Below, piece by piece: positions 22,091 through 31,898 of a stretch of DNA of 64,000 bases. Source of the stretch: Sessilibacter corallicola. Its GTDB lineage: Bacteria > Pseudomonadota > Gammaproteobacteria > Pseudomonadales > Cellvibrionaceae. Where the stretch lies: the NCBI RefSeq assembly GCF_021290925.1, contig NZ_JAJSLX010000003.1, forward strand, positions 496,001 through 560,000. The letters are read 5' to 3'. The notes beneath the pieces are model-generated. The model made no database searches. It had not been told where the DNA came from and saw only the letters and a list, made by a program, of their open reading frames with translations. Position numbers and translations under genes: made by a program. Numbering within the stretch: position 1 is the first letter of the stretch; each line of letters starts with the position of its first letter.

Positions 22091-22118
22091 AAAAAACCGG
22101 CGCTAGGCCGGTTTTTTT
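22091..22118. terminator. Bidirectional terminator between acr3 and pepN
   Basis: Stem of ACCGGC(C)/GGCCGGT type flanked by seven or more A on the left and seven T on the right, so it can end acr3 (plus) and pepN (minus). Confidence 0.88.
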
Positions 22119-22131
22119 ATTTACGGAAAGA

Positions 22132-24792
22132 TCACACCAAACTTTTGCTGACAACCTCATAAACATCTTTCGACAAATCAGCAACGAATTGAATACGTTT
22201 AAGCTCTTCAATCATTAACGCTTGTCGTTGTTGCGTTTGCTTTTTCCATCGCGTTAACGGCGTTAACAATCGCGCAGCAATTTGCGGGTTTAATGCATTC
22301 AATTCAATAATTTGATCCGCTAAGAATTTGTACCCCGAACCATCAATGGCATGGAAGCAGACAGGATTATTGGCGAAAGCACCGATTACAGAGCGAACTT
22401 TATTCGGGTTTTTCATTGTGAACGCCGGATGCTCCATTAACGCTTTTACCTGCTCCAAGGTATTTGGATGAGCTTTAGACGCTTGAACCCCAAACCACTG
22501 ATTCACCACTAACGCTTCCTCTGACCACTGCTGATAAAATTCAGCCAATGCTTTCGAAGCGTAACTTTCTGCCAATTCAGAATCCGAGTGAACCAAAGCA
22601 CTCATTGCAGAGAATTGATCAGTCATATTATTGGCCGAGCTAAATTGCTCGTAAGCAACACCAAACCATTGCTCCTGACCACTGGCGACCAAATACGATA
22701 AACACATGTTCCGAATTGAGCGTAAGCCAATTTGTTCAGCATCAGCCTTATAATCCACCGTGGCCGGTGTTTTCTGCCATCGCTGCGCAAACGACCCACA
22801 CAATTCTTCAGCGAGAGTCTTTTTCAATTGAGCACGGCACTGATGAATCGCATCAACATCAATTTCCTCAGCCAATTCCGCTAAATACGATTCGCTCGGC
22901 AAACTCAACATATTCGCGACCATGGCTGGATCAAGATCATCGTCTTTTAACAATCGGTCGAACGCCGCGACTAAATTAGGATCCACAGCAACTGGCTTTT
23001 CAGATTGAAGACCCGACATCAATTCTTGAATAACCTGAACACACAACTGTTGACTTGCTTCCCAGCGATTAAAACCGTCTTCATCGCTAGACATGATCTT
23101 AATGAGCTGATCGCGGGAATAATCGAACTGCAATTTTACCGGAGCCGATAAACTTCTCAGCAGCGAAGGTACAGGTTTTTCAGAAACGTTGGAAAACTCT
23201 ATACATTGAGTTGACTCAGTAATTTCAACAACCGTATCCGTGACACCGGAAATTCCCAAATCACTAATTTCCAACGGTAAAGGTCCAGACTCACCCAAAA
23301 GCCCCAAACGCACAGGAATTAAATACGGTTTTTTATCCTCAGATTTAGCTTCCGGCGTATCAGGACAAGATTGAGCGAAGGTTAACGTGTACTTTTGATT
23401 TTCAGCGTCGTAATTATCAGCAACGTTTAGAACAGGCGTACCAGCTTGACGATACCATGTCATAAATTGGGTAAAATCTTTACCGCTGGCTTTACTCATT
23501 GCACTGATAAAATCATCAATCGTCGCTGCCGTGCCGTCATTTTCGGCAAAATAAATATCTGAGCCCTTTCGGAAAGTTTCAGCACCTAATAAGGTGTGAA
23601 TCATTCGAACAACCTCAGCGCCCTTCTCATAAATAGTTAACGTATAAAAATTAGATATTTCAATAAATGACGGCGGCTGTACCGGGTGAGCCATTGGGCC
23701 CGCATCTTCGGCGAATTGCAGCGTTCGCAAAACATTAGCGTCTTCAACACGCTTGACCGTTCTCGATCCCATGTCCGCAGAAAATTCACTGTCACGGAAA
23801 ACAGTAAACCCTTCTTTTAAACTTAGCTGGAACCAATCGCGGCAAGTCACTCGGTTGCCACTCCAATTGTGGAAATATTCGTGAGCAACAACAGCTTCAA
23901 CCCGCTGAAAACCAGTATCGGATGTAGTTTCTGCTTTCGCCAATACACAAGAAGTATTGAAGATATTTAATCCTTTATTTTCCATTGCCCCCATATTGAA
24001 ATCATCAACGGCAACAATCATGAAAATATCGAGATCGTATTCTCGACCATAGACGTCTTCGTCCCACTTCATGGCATTTTTTAACGACGTCATTGCGTGG
24101 TCGCACTTATCCAAATCTTTGGGCTCAACAAAAATTTTTAACGCAACGTCACGACCTGATGATGTGGTGAAGGTATCGTCTAGCACCGACAAATCACCCG
24201 CCACCAAAGCGAATAAATAGGCCGGTTTTTTGTGCGGATCGTGCCACGTAACAAAGTGACGATTGTTATCCAACTCGCCTTTTTCAATCGGATTACCGTT
24301 GGATAATAAAATAGGATACAGCGCTTTGTCGGCCTCAACGGTGGTTGTGAATTCACTCATTACATCGGGTCGATCGAGGTAATACGTAATTTTTCGAAAA
24401 CCTTCCGCCTCACATTGCGTGCAAAACATGGAGCGCGATTTATAAAGACCTTCTAAAGAGGTGTTTTCTTGAGGATTAATTTTTCCAATGCACTCAAATT
24501 CGAAAACATCCGGCACGGAAAAAACCGTGAGCGATTCTGGATTAACCTGATATTGTTCGTCGGTAAGTTCTTCACCGTTTATCTTCAAACTCTGAATTTC
24601 AATATCTTGACCATGAAGCTCTAACGCCGCACTTTTATTTTCTGACTTAGCGTTTCTTTCGAACTGTAATTTACTGGTTACCAGAGTTTCTGTAGGTTCT
24701 AAATTAAAATGAAGTTCAGTTTTGGTTATTTGAAAATTAGGAACTTGATAATCTTGTAGACGAATTACCTTGGGTTCTGCATCTCTCATCAT
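22132..24792 (-). CDS. pepN: Aminopeptidase N (M1 zinc metallopeptidase)
   Basis: Cytosolic exopeptidase that removes N-terminal residues from peptides. 886 residues (E. coli 870). The exopeptidase motif GAMEN and the zinc motif HEYFH (about residue 298) followed by the distal Glu in LKEGFTVFRD are intact. Two adjacent ATG codons can start it, with AGGA ahead. It heads a block also found in Pseudomonas: pepN, DUF2797, yeaC, glpG, phosphatase, nadK. Confidence 0.96.
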   Translation of the reverse strand: MMRDAEPKVIRLQDYQVPNFQITKTELHFNLEPTETLVTSKLQFERNAKSENKSAALELHGQDIEIQSLKINGEELTDEQYQVNPESLTVFSVPDVFEFECIGKINPQENTSLEGLYKSRSMFCTQCEAEGFRKITYYLDRPDVMSEFTTTVEADKALYPILLSNGNPIEKGELDNNRHFVTWHDPHKKPAYLFALVAGDLSVLDDTFTTSSGRDVALKIFVEPKDLDKCDHAMTSLKNAMKWDEDVYGREYDLDIFMIVAVDDFNMGAMENKGLNIFNTSCVLAKAETTSDTGFQRVEAVVAHEYFHNWSGNRVTCRDWFQLSLKEGFTVFRDSEFSADMGSRTVKRVEDANVLRTLQFAEDAGPMAHPVQPPSFIEISNFYTLTIYEKGAEVVRMIHTLLGAETFRKGSDIYFAENDGTAATIDDFISAMSKASGKDFTQFMTWYRQAGTPVLNVADNYDAENQKYTLTFAQSCPDTPEAKSEDKKPYLIPVRLGLLGESGPLPLEISDLGISGVTDTVVEITESTQCIEFSNVSEKPVPSLLRSLSAPVKLQFDYSRDQLIKIMSSDEDGFNRWEASQQLCVQVIQELMSGLQSEKPVAVDPNLVAAFDRLLKDDDLDPAMVANMLSLPSESYLAELAEEIDVDAIHQCRAQLKKTLAEELCGSFAQRWQKTPATVDYKADAEQIGLRSIRNMCLSYLVASGQEQWFGVAYEQFSSANNMTDQFSAMSALVHSDSELAESYASKALAEFYQQWSEEALVVNQWFGVQASKAHPNTLEQVKALMEHPAFTMKNPNKVRSVIGAFANNPVCFHAIDGSGYKFLADQIIELNALNPQIAARLLTPLTRWKKQTQQRQALMIEELKRIQFVADLSKDVYEVVSKSLV

Positions 24793-24879
24793 CTAATCCT
24801 GTATTCGATTATGGGTTTTACAATCATTTAATGATTGGGAATAAGTGATTGTTTTGACTGGGGCGTTAGCGTTAAAGCA

Positions 24880-25725
24880 CTACGCTAACACTTGAATATT
24901 GAGGTTGTAACCTGTGTATTTGCGTAAATTAATGACGCCAGTATCAAAAATTAAATACTGGCCCTTAACACCTTTCAATACACCTTCGGCTTCTGGAATT
25001 TTATCCAAATTAAAACTGGTAATTTTTTTAGGGTATTCAGCCACAGGAAAATCAAGCGTCACCACGGTGCTGTTGGATAATCGCTCAAGACAATCAGCAC
25101 CAAATCGATCTTCAAGTTCGGCCAATTCATGGGCACATTTTTCGAATAACTGATCTCTTAGAGATTCCAAATCGAGGGGTTCAGCTTTATTTTTCAGCAT
25201 GTTTCGCCAATTGGTTTTATCGGCAATATGTTCACGCAAGGCATCCTCAACAAAGCCCGCCTGTTGCCGCGTTGCAACACGCATAATTGGCAGTGCTTGT
25301 TCAGCCCCCTGATCAATCCAGCGCGTAGGAATTTGTGAAGCGCGTGTAATCCCAACTTTAGCGGCTGTGGTATTGGCTAAATAGACAATGTGATCAGTCA
25401 TGCAATTTCGCTCACCCCACTCGGCATCACGACAGGTTCCGGCGAAATAGTGACAACGCTCAGGGCTCATAATGCATTGATCGCACTGCGGCAGAACTTT
25501 CATGCACCGAAAACAATGACCTTGAGAGAAGCTCTTCTTGGTTTTTTTACCGCAAGCAATGCAATGAATTGCACCAGGAAACGTGATTTTTAACGTTTTT
25601 CCGATGCAGTCATTCAAAGCAAAACTGTGTTCATCAAGCGCAATTTGGTATTCAACTTTGCCATCACTGGCCAATTTCGCGGGCATTTTCTTACAGCTGC
25701 CCGATAAATCATGAAAAACGCCCAT
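24880..25725 (-). CDS. DUF2797 zinc-finger protein, function unknown
   Basis: 281 residues. An N-terminal Cys-rich part (CIACGKK, CFRCMK, CDQC, CHYFAGTC) suggests one or two zinc sites. The segment HIVYLANTTAAKVGITR resembles a GIY-YIG-like start, as noted for DUF2797. No biochemical role is established that I know of. The start is 3 bases after the yeaC stop, and it ends before pepN on the same strand. Confidence 0.8.
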   Translation of the reverse strand: MGVFHDLSGSCKKMPAKLASDGKVEYQIALDEHSFALNDCIGKTLKITFPGAIHCIACGKKTKKSFSQGHCFRCMKVLPQCDQCIMSPERCHYFAGTCRDAEWGERNCMTDHIVYLANTTAAKVGITRASQIPTRWIDQGAEQALPIMRVATRQQAGFVEDALREHIADKTNWRNMLKNKAEPLDLESLRDQLFEKCAHELAELEDRFGADCLERLSNSTVVTLDFPVAEYPKKITSFNLDKIPEAEGVLKGVKGQYLIFDTGVINLRKYTGYNLNIQVLA

Positions 25726-25728
25726 GTA

Positions 25729-25989
25729 TCAAGACCACTTCAAAGGCGCGGGTTCTTCAGGCTTTGACTCCGTTTTCTTGGAACCACAAGCAGCTTTTGG
25801 CGGCACGTAACCGGTTCTCTCTTGCTCCGGGAAATGCTCCTGCTCGTAGGCGATAACCAATTGTAGGCTGTTTTCCTTCTGCTCTTTGGTTAACTTTTGG
25901 CCATTTGGCCATTTTCCCAATTCAATCGATCGTTTGAGGTTCTCGTATATTTCAGGGGTAACGGTTTCTAGCAAGTCTTGAATATTCAT
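25729..25989 (-). CDS. yeaC: YeaC family protein (DUF1315)
   Basis: 86 residues, closely following the E. coli YeaC pattern MNI-L---TPE-Y--L---IELGKWP-G--LT-EQKEN-LQLV. Function unknown. The C-terminus is Lys/Glu/Pro-rich with a single Cys. Translationally linked to the DUF2797 gene. Confidence 0.85.
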   Translation of the reverse strand: MNIQDLLETVTPEIYENLKRSIELGKWPNGQKLTKEQKENSLQLVIAYEQEHFPEQERTGYVPPKAACGSKKTESKPEEPAPLKWS

Positions 25990-26031
25990 ATCAACCTAAC
26001 ATCAAATTTTTAGATCACTGATCTCAGTGTC

Positions 26032-26997
26032 TTAATTATTAGAATCGTTCGTCTCTCGTGAGGAACTTCTGTTTAATCTCGAATGGATAAAACCGAAGAT
26101 AATACCACTAATTACACCGCCTAAATGAGCGCCATTGGCGACTTCTGCACTGGCAAATAAGGTAATGATTGGTGTAAAGCCCAAAGCCAAAAATACCAAC
26201 AAGAAAATAATCATCGGTAAGGGAATACACAGATTTGAGCGCGGGTGGTTTATCTGCCACATCCAGATGTAACCGACAAGCGCATAGACAATTCCCGACA
26301 ATCCGCCAAAAAAGGCAATCCCATACCAACTGGCCTGCAATAAATTCGACAAAACACCGCTGACTATCGACAAGCTCAGCAACACAGAGCTTCCTTGTAT
26401 GAGCTCTATTTTACGGCCTAAAAACCAAAACAGCGCACAGTTAAAAGCCACATGCATGAAATCAAAATGAATAAATACCGGCGTAAACAGCCGCCAAAGT
26501 TCACCATTTTGAAGATCTTGATAAACCGATACCAAATCTTTTTGAGCAATAATAACTTCGTGAAACGTCAAAAGATTCAAAATCGGCCCGGCTCCCGATT
26601 GCGCTAACTTAAACAGGAAAAACCCGAGAATCCCTAAACTGACAAAACTAACAGTCACCGGAAATTGCCGTATATCACGCCAATAGGATGCCCAGTCTAT
26701 CATTGGCGTTGATCGGCCACCTGAGATACCAGAACCGCTATTTCCTGACGGGTTCATCATGGATGTTTCAGAGCTACGATCCAATCGGTCAAAAACTTCT
26801 GGGCCGTCATCAGACATAAGATCAACAAGCTGCTTAACCTTTTCGACATCCTCTGGATCAACCAACCAAAGCACCTGTAACCCTTTGGTTTGCTCTTCGG
26901 TAAAGCGGTGAATAATGCCCTCTTGCGTCAAATATCGATCAAATGGCATTAAGTCGTAGGAAAGAGGAAATGCGACAGCGGCAAACCAAGCACTCAT
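26032..26997 (-). CDS. glpG: Rhomboid intramembrane serine protease, GlpG-like
   Basis: 321 residues: a soluble N-terminal domain of about 130 residues (GlpG type), then six TM helices. The catalytic Ser is in the GLSGIVYALVGY motif (GxSG) and the catalytic His in NGAHLGGVISGIIFG, so it should be active. HFDFMHVAFN contains the conserved His of TM2. Substrates unknown. Upstream on the same strand are the phosphatase and nadK. Confidence 0.9.
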   Translation of the reverse strand: MSAWFAAVAFPLSYDLMPFDRYLTQEGIIHRFTEEQTKGLQVLWLVDPEDVEKVKQLVDLMSDDGPEVFDRLDRSSETSMMNPSGNSGSGISGGRSTPMIDWASYWRDIRQFPVTVSFVSLGILGFFLFKLAQSGAGPILNLLTFHEVIIAQKDLVSVYQDLQNGELWRLFTPVFIHFDFMHVAFNCALFWFLGRKIELIQGSSVLLSLSIVSGVLSNLLQASWYGIAFFGGLSGIVYALVGYIWMWQINHPRSNLCIPLPMIIFLLVFLALGFTPIITLFASAEVANGAHLGGVISGIIFGFIHSRLNRSSSRETNDSNN

Positions 26998-27156
26998 ACG
27001 CTCGCCTCGGTTATCGACGGTAATGTAGGCATCAGTGGATCGGTAGCTTTCGCCAATTGCAGGTGGATAGGTATCCCAAAGAAAGGCTTGATGATAGGCC
27101 CCTAATTAAAGTTCTGTTCGTTGAACCTATTGACAAAATCCCTACTCGCAAGTTCT

Positions 27157-27196
27157 TTTGTCCGCATTTTTGTATCTTAGAGTGCTTGCGGACAAA
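27157..27196. repeat. Perfect 10-bp inverted repeat before glpG
   Basis: TTTGTCCGCA at 27157-27166 and TGCGGACAAA at 27187-27196, 20-base spacer, no T run. It lies in the 257-base gap between the phosphatase stop and glpG. It may be an operator or an RNA hairpin; nothing else was found in the gap. Confidence 0.45.
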
Positions 27197-27254
27197 TTCA
27201 AAATAACAGCGTAAGAATTTTGAGAAGTTATTTCCAATACTAAACGTATTGAAC

Positions 27255-28253
27255 CTAATCTGGCTCGGGGTCTCGCCACTCGGGAGGATCAACGTAAATC
27301 CAGGTGAACTTTTCTTCGTCTAACACGGGTTCACCGTCATAACGGTAAGCCACTAAGCGACCAAATTTAACGGCGCTGTAGTCTAGACAAGCAATATTGG
27401 GCCGAATGGGTTTCGGCTTACCCTGCAACCAGTAGTGACCAATAAACAGAGGAACTTCGTTTTGAGCGTAGGTGAGCAAGCGGGACTTCTCGTCTGTTGA
27501 CAGAGCCTGGTCTACCAAATCTTCTGGCAGCGGGTCTGGCTGAAAGACGACGTCTGAGTAGGTTTGAGGATTTTCCGACCAAAACTTGGTTCTAAAAAAT
27601 CTGCGTTGATAACCGTCTTTACTGGTAATCACTCGACCGTCGGGCAACGGTAAATCGGTGCCTCGGGTCAGACGATCCATCAACCGACCCTCAAAGGATT
27701 GGCGATCGACCGATCGGGTGATAAACCGTGTATTAACCTTATTTGTGGCGTACTTTTGCAAGTACTCCTTGATCAATTTGTGGTCCCAACAGGCGTGAAC
27801 CACTCGAAAATGCTCAAAATCAATGAATAAGGGCAGCGTCTTAAACCACTCGATGTATTCTCGCCACTCTTCTGGGTATGCAGCAAATTGCTCCAGCGTC
27901 TCGGCAATCAAGCGGTTGTGGTGTTTATTGTGTTCGCGAAGATACGCCCTGCCCAGCGATTCTGGAGCCGGCGTGCAGTAACCGACCGCGTTGTACTCAT
28001 GATTTCCCATGATGCACACCGCAGACTCACCTTCAACCATGCCATACACAATTGCCAGCGCTTCTCGAATGTGAGGGCCTCGATCGACAATATCGCCCAA
28101 AAATACCGCTAAACGGTTTTTGTGTTGCCAGTAACCAGACTTCTCGGAATACCCTAATTTAGTCAGCAAGCGCCGCAAGGTCTCAGCACATCCGTGGATG
28201 TCACCTATTATGTCAAAACCATCATATCTGTCGTATTCGTACGTCGTTAACAT
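27255..28253 (-). CDS. Calcineurin-like metallophosphoesterase
   Basis: 332 residues with the full metal-binding set: GDIHGC (residues 17-22), GDIVDRG, GNHEY and a later HYWLQG. The family includes PrpE/ApaH-like Ser/Thr or nucleotide phosphatases; the substrate cannot be told from sequence. In Pseudomonas the orthologue lies between the rhomboid and nadK genes, as here. Confidence 0.85.
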   Translation of the reverse strand: MLTTYEYDRYDGFDIIGDIHGCAETLRRLLTKLGYSEKSGYWQHKNRLAVFLGDIVDRGPHIREALAIVYGMVEGESAVCIMGNHEYNAVGYCTPAPESLGRAYLREHNKHHNRLIAETLEQFAAYPEEWREYIEWFKTLPLFIDFEHFRVVHACWDHKLIKEYLQKYATNKVNTRFITRSVDRQSFEGRLMDRLTRGTDLPLPDGRVITSKDGYQRRFFRTKFWSENPQTYSDVVFQPDPLPEDLVDQALSTDEKSRLLTYAQNEVPLFIGHYWLQGKPKPIRPNIACLDYSAVKFGRLVAYRYDGEPVLDEEKFTWIYVDPPEWRDPEPD

Positions 28254-28451
28254 GGGACTGCTTGCTGAATCTGAAGTCGGTGTTATTTCTGAGTTTTACA
28301 GAGCTAAGGTAAGATTTTATAACCAATTATACTATCAAGTACCAGTGATAAGATCGGTAAGCACTACATTATCAACGCCCGACGACTTAGCGTCGAGCGC
28401 TTAATGATGAACTTTAGTCGCAAAGCTTCAGATTAACTCGGGGTGTCTCTA

Positions 28452-29360
28452 TTATTCATCGTCAGATGCGAAAGAATCTGTAGGAATGTGGCTCCCCCAA
28501 CCCAATTTTCGACGGCATGTCTCATAAAAATCATGGTTTGCAGGGTGCACCAGCGTGAGCTGATTGGCTTTTTTGCTGACTCGAACCTCGTCTCCGGGCT
28601 GAGTAACAACGTGAGCTTGGCCATCGCAAGTAATGTGAGGAAACGCTGTGTTCTCTGAACCGACAATCAACCGCAGCGAACTTTGCCCCGAAATAATCAT
28701 TGGACGACTGCTGAGCGTATGAGGATTAATCGGCACAAGCTCGATTGCATCAAGCTTTGGATGCATCAACGGGCCGCCACCGCTTAAAGCGTAAGCAGTT
28801 GAACCTGTCGGCGTTGAAATGATAATGCCATCCGACCGCTGGCTGTAAACGAAGGTATCGTCCACGTAGAGCTCAAACTGAATCATGCGGATGAACTTAC
28901 CAGGGTGCAAAACAACATCGTTTAACGCCGTACCCCGGCTTATAACTTCACCGTCACGTACCACGTCCATTTCCAAGAGGAACCGGCTCTCGCATTCGTA
29001 TTCACCGTTCAAAACAGCACTGACTTCCTGTTCAATCTCGGCCGGTGAAATATCGGTTAGAAACCCTAATCGTCCACGATTAATTCCCAATAACGGCGTG
29101 CTGTGGTCACAAACAGCGCGCGCGGCTCCGAGTAAACTGCCATCGCCACCGACAACAATCACCAGATCCACAACTGCACCCAAGGATTGTTTATCGACGT
29201 GTTTTGCTTCCAAATTGACAACACTGCTTGCTGTATCTGAATCTAACACCGATTCAAAACCGTTCGATTTCAGAAACTGATATAAACGAGCGACGGTTTG
29301 AGCGGCTAATTCACTACCAGGGCGTCCAATTAAGCCAATGGTTTTAAAAGCTTGCTTCAT
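28452..29360 (-). CDS. nadK: NAD kinase
   Basis: ATP-dependent phosphorylation of NAD to NADP in the cytosol. 302 residues. The GGDGS motif (VVGGDGSLLGAAR), NRGRLGFLTD and DGIIISTPTGSTAY are all present. Start ATG has AGGTTGAAATA ahead. Confidence 0.96.
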   Translation of the reverse strand: MKQAFKTIGLIGRPGSELAAQTVARLYQFLKSNGFESVLDSDTASSVVNLEAKHVDKQSLGAVVDLVIVVGGDGSLLGAARAVCDHSTPLLGINRGRLGFLTDISPAEIEQEVSAVLNGEYECESRFLLEMDVVRDGEVISRGTALNDVVLHPGKFIRMIQFELYVDDTFVYSQRSDGIIISTPTGSTAYALSGGGPLMHPKLDAIELVPINPHTLSSRPMIISGQSSLRLIVGSENTAFPHITCDGQAHVVTQPGDEVRVSKKANQLTLVHPANHDFYETCRRKLGWGSHIPTDSFASDDE

Positions 29361-29608
29361 TATTTCAACCTAAATACAGGCATAGAGGTTCAATCCTCCG
29401 GTGAAACCATTTCTTATGATCAAGTGTTTGAATATCGCCTTTCACACACTTTTTCTTATTAGCGATCAGACCGTTGGTATTCAATACTCAAATACTTCTG
29501 CATAACCTAATTGGTAGAATTTGCTACAAATCAGTATGCAATTACCCGCAATTGTAAAAGCAAGTATAGTGTTTTACCAACAATAAAGATTTTACGACGA
29601 TAATTACG

Positions 29609-30694
29609 ATGCTCACGTTAAGACAACGACAACTGCTGTGGATGATTTTTTCACCAGAATTACTCTCTCTAGCGCCGTCAGGTGACAGCCAGCCATTTCA
29701 GCTAACAAGCGATTGTCATCAAATCAAATCACTGATTGATAAAACATTATGCAATTCAGAATTACTCAACCTAAAACCCACAATTCGGTTAGGCTTGCTG
29801 TTTGAAGCGCTCTTGCACTTTTACCTGTCAAATCTGCAAAACACAACCAACACAGAAACTACTCACCTGTTCAATCACATTATTACTCGCTTGCAGCTCA
29901 GCACTCGCACAAAACCTAAAAGAACCCTAGGCGAATTCGATTTTATTTATTCTGATAACAGTACAGCCAATACATACCACCTAGAAACAGCGGTTAAATT
30001 TTATTTAGCGGATTGTCGCGTACCAACAGATTTATCGGAAACCCCTACCTGGATAGGCCCCAACAGAAATGATCGGCTGAATTTAAAAATCGACAAACAA
30101 TTTAATCATCAGCTTGAACTGAGCCATCGACCAGAAGCCAAACAACTGCTAAGCGAAAATGGCATAACGGACAATATCAAGAAAAAATTTTTACTGAAGG
30201 GAAGAATTTATTTACCTTATTCCGATATTTTTACAAAACACGAGCAACAATCGAGCTTGCTTCCAAAAACGGTAAACCCAAATGCGGAACTGGGATACTG
30301 GGTAAATATTGGAGAAATAAATGAATTATTAAAAAATCTTGATTACGCTAGAATTATTAATCGCCAAGAATGGCTAGCTTACGAATCGTTTTACTCGGAA
30401 TTTTTATTTAAAAACTGCCAGCAATTAATTCAAGAAAAATTGGGAATACCTCGCGACCTTCCTATCAATAAGGAAACCAACGTTTCTATTACCGAACACT
30501 ATGTAAATTTACATAACACATCTAGCAATAAAACATTTGTAAATCAACTCAGAGATAAGCTAGTTTACGAAAAGAAGCCTTTTCAAATTTGCGGTATCAA
30601 GCACTCACAATTGAATGATAACTTCCAAATGAATTATTACTTCATTGTTCCCGACGATTGGTCAGCAATCACCGAACCTTCATGCAACCAATAA
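29609..30694 (+). CDS. DUF1853 family protein
   Basis: 361 residues, function unknown. Features of DUF1853 seen: PTIRLGLLFEALLHFYL, LGEFDFIY, HLETAVKFYL and the acidic/aromatic pattern WIGPNRNDRLNLKIDK; the E-x-D/E-x-K-like arrangement recalls the PD-(D/E)XK nuclease fold, an inference only. Divergent from nadK as in Pseudomonas. Its last 58 bases overlap the tail of the opposite-strand gene. Confidence 0.8.
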   Translation: MLTLRQRQLLWMIFSPELLSLAPSGDSQPFQLTSDCHQIKSLIDKTLCNSELLNLKPTIRLGLLFEALLHFYLSNLQNTTNTETTHLFNHIITRLQLSTRTKPKRTLGEFDFIYSDNSTANTYHLETAVKFYLADCRVPTDLSETPTWIGPNRNDRLNLKIDKQFNHQLELSHRPEAKQLLSENGITDNIKKKFLLKGRIYLPYSDIFTKHEQQSSLLPKTVNPNAELGYWVNIGEINELLKNLDYARIINRQEWLAYESFYSEFLFKNCQQLIQEKLGIPRDLPINKETNVSITEHYVNLHNTSSNKTFVNQLRDKLVYEKKPFQICGIKHSQLNDNFQMNYYFIVPDDWSAITEPSCNQ

Positions 30695-31788
30695 GATTGA
30701 GTAGTGATGTAATCAAGCGGCACTAGATCTTTTTCAGATTTAGAAATCAAACCCCTGAGACCTTCAGCTAAAGACATTGCTTTAAAACCCAACTTACTCA
30801 GTGCGGATGCTCCGGCATCGCTGCGGAATGCGGTATCCGAATAGAGCACATATTGAATGTCTTTATCCAAACGGGGAATGTGCAACGGCAGTAAATCCAA
30901 AGAAATATTCACGGAATTTTTGAGGTGGCCAAATTCGTACTCTGGCGCTGTTCTCACATCTATAAGTACGTAACGCTGCTTTGAATCTAATTTGTTCAGG
31001 TTTGACAAAATTAAATCACTGCTAACTTGATCAGAAGATTCTTTTTTCATTAACGGAAAAAAATCATCTTTGGATAAACGCATAAGCACACCGTTTTCAA
31101 TCATCGTTACGGTTGCATTACGTTGAGTTTTATTCACTAGAGCATCTTCACCAAAGCATCGCCCAGGCCCCAAATAAGCGACGGTCTTTTGGGTATTGGT
31201 CTCAGGGTCTATGACATCAACCCGCGCTTGACCTTCCTTGATGAAAAAACAAGCGTTACCGATTTCACCCTGGCGCACCACAATATCGCCTGAACTCACC
31301 ACCTTGGGAGTTAGCTTGGAGAATATTTCAGAAACGTTGGTGGGAGGTACTTTAAAAAATAAATTCGAATCTAGGATAAAGTTTATCCATTGCGCATCTT
31401 CATCACGACTGGGATCACCTGCAATTTGTACCCGTTGAAATTCTGCCATTTGGCTCCAGCACAATTGTTTGCGAAGCTCATCTAATGGAAAAATAATTAA
31501 TTCGGAATCGATGATTGCCGATATTTTTGCCGGCAAAAAATGCTGGTAAGCCAGAGGTAACAAGTTACCATTCGCATTGACTGTTTGTTCACTACCGTCA
31601 GCGTGGCTTATGACTACCTCACCAGAAAAAAGATAGATAAATACGTCACCGCCAAATTCACTCGATTCAACGGTAGATCCGGTAAACAAGAAATGGCTTT
31701 GTACCCTTTCCACCAAATATTCCAAGTGTTGTTCTGGAATACCCTGTAAAGGTACAAAAGAATGCAAGCTCTCAATTTTCGTTTTCAT
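30637..31788 (-). CDS. Cyclic-nucleotide-binding and rhodanese-like fusion protein
   Basis: About 383 residues from the ATG at 31788; a GTG at 31830 is possible. Two cNMP-binding-like domains: a degenerate one (first 110 residues) and a better one with FGEDALVNKTQRNATV. A C-terminal rhodanese domain follows (VLIDVRTAPEYEFGHL), but the loop that should hold the catalytic Cys reads YSDTAFRS, with Ser instead, so sulfurtransferase activity is unlikely. Probably a cytosolic sensor. No DNA-binding domain is visible, so it is not a Crp-type regulator. Confidence 0.75.
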   Translation of the reverse strand: MKTKIESLHSFVPLQGIPEQHLEYLVERVQSHFLFTGSTVESSEFGGDVFIYLFSGEVVISHADGSEQTVNANGNLLPLAYQHFLPAKISAIIDSELIIFPLDELRKQLCWSQMAEFQRVQIAGDPSRDEDAQWINFILDSNLFFKVPPTNVSEIFSKLTPKVVSSGDIVVRQGEIGNACFFIKEGQARVDVIDPETNTQKTVAYLGPGRCFGEDALVNKTQRNATVTMIENGVLMRLSKDDFFPLMKKESSDQVSSDLILSNLNKLDSKQRYVLIDVRTAPEYEFGHLKNSVNISLDLLPLHIPRLDKDIQYVLYSDTAFRSDAGASALSKLGFKAMSLAEGLRGLISKSEKDLVPLDYITTQSYWLHEGSVIADQSSGTMK

Positions 31789-31898
31789 ATTGCTTAGCGC
31801 CACAAAAGTAATGTGCGCACTATTCCACACCTTAATTCAATCTTAGCGTCCCTGATCCATTTTGATTTGGTCAGATAACTCAACCAATAGAAGCTTAA

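Noticed and set aside
27032-27292. 86-codon minus-strand frame between phosphatase and glpG
   Set aside because: Overlaps the end of the phosphatase gene, spans a perfect inverted repeat and has no ribosome site.
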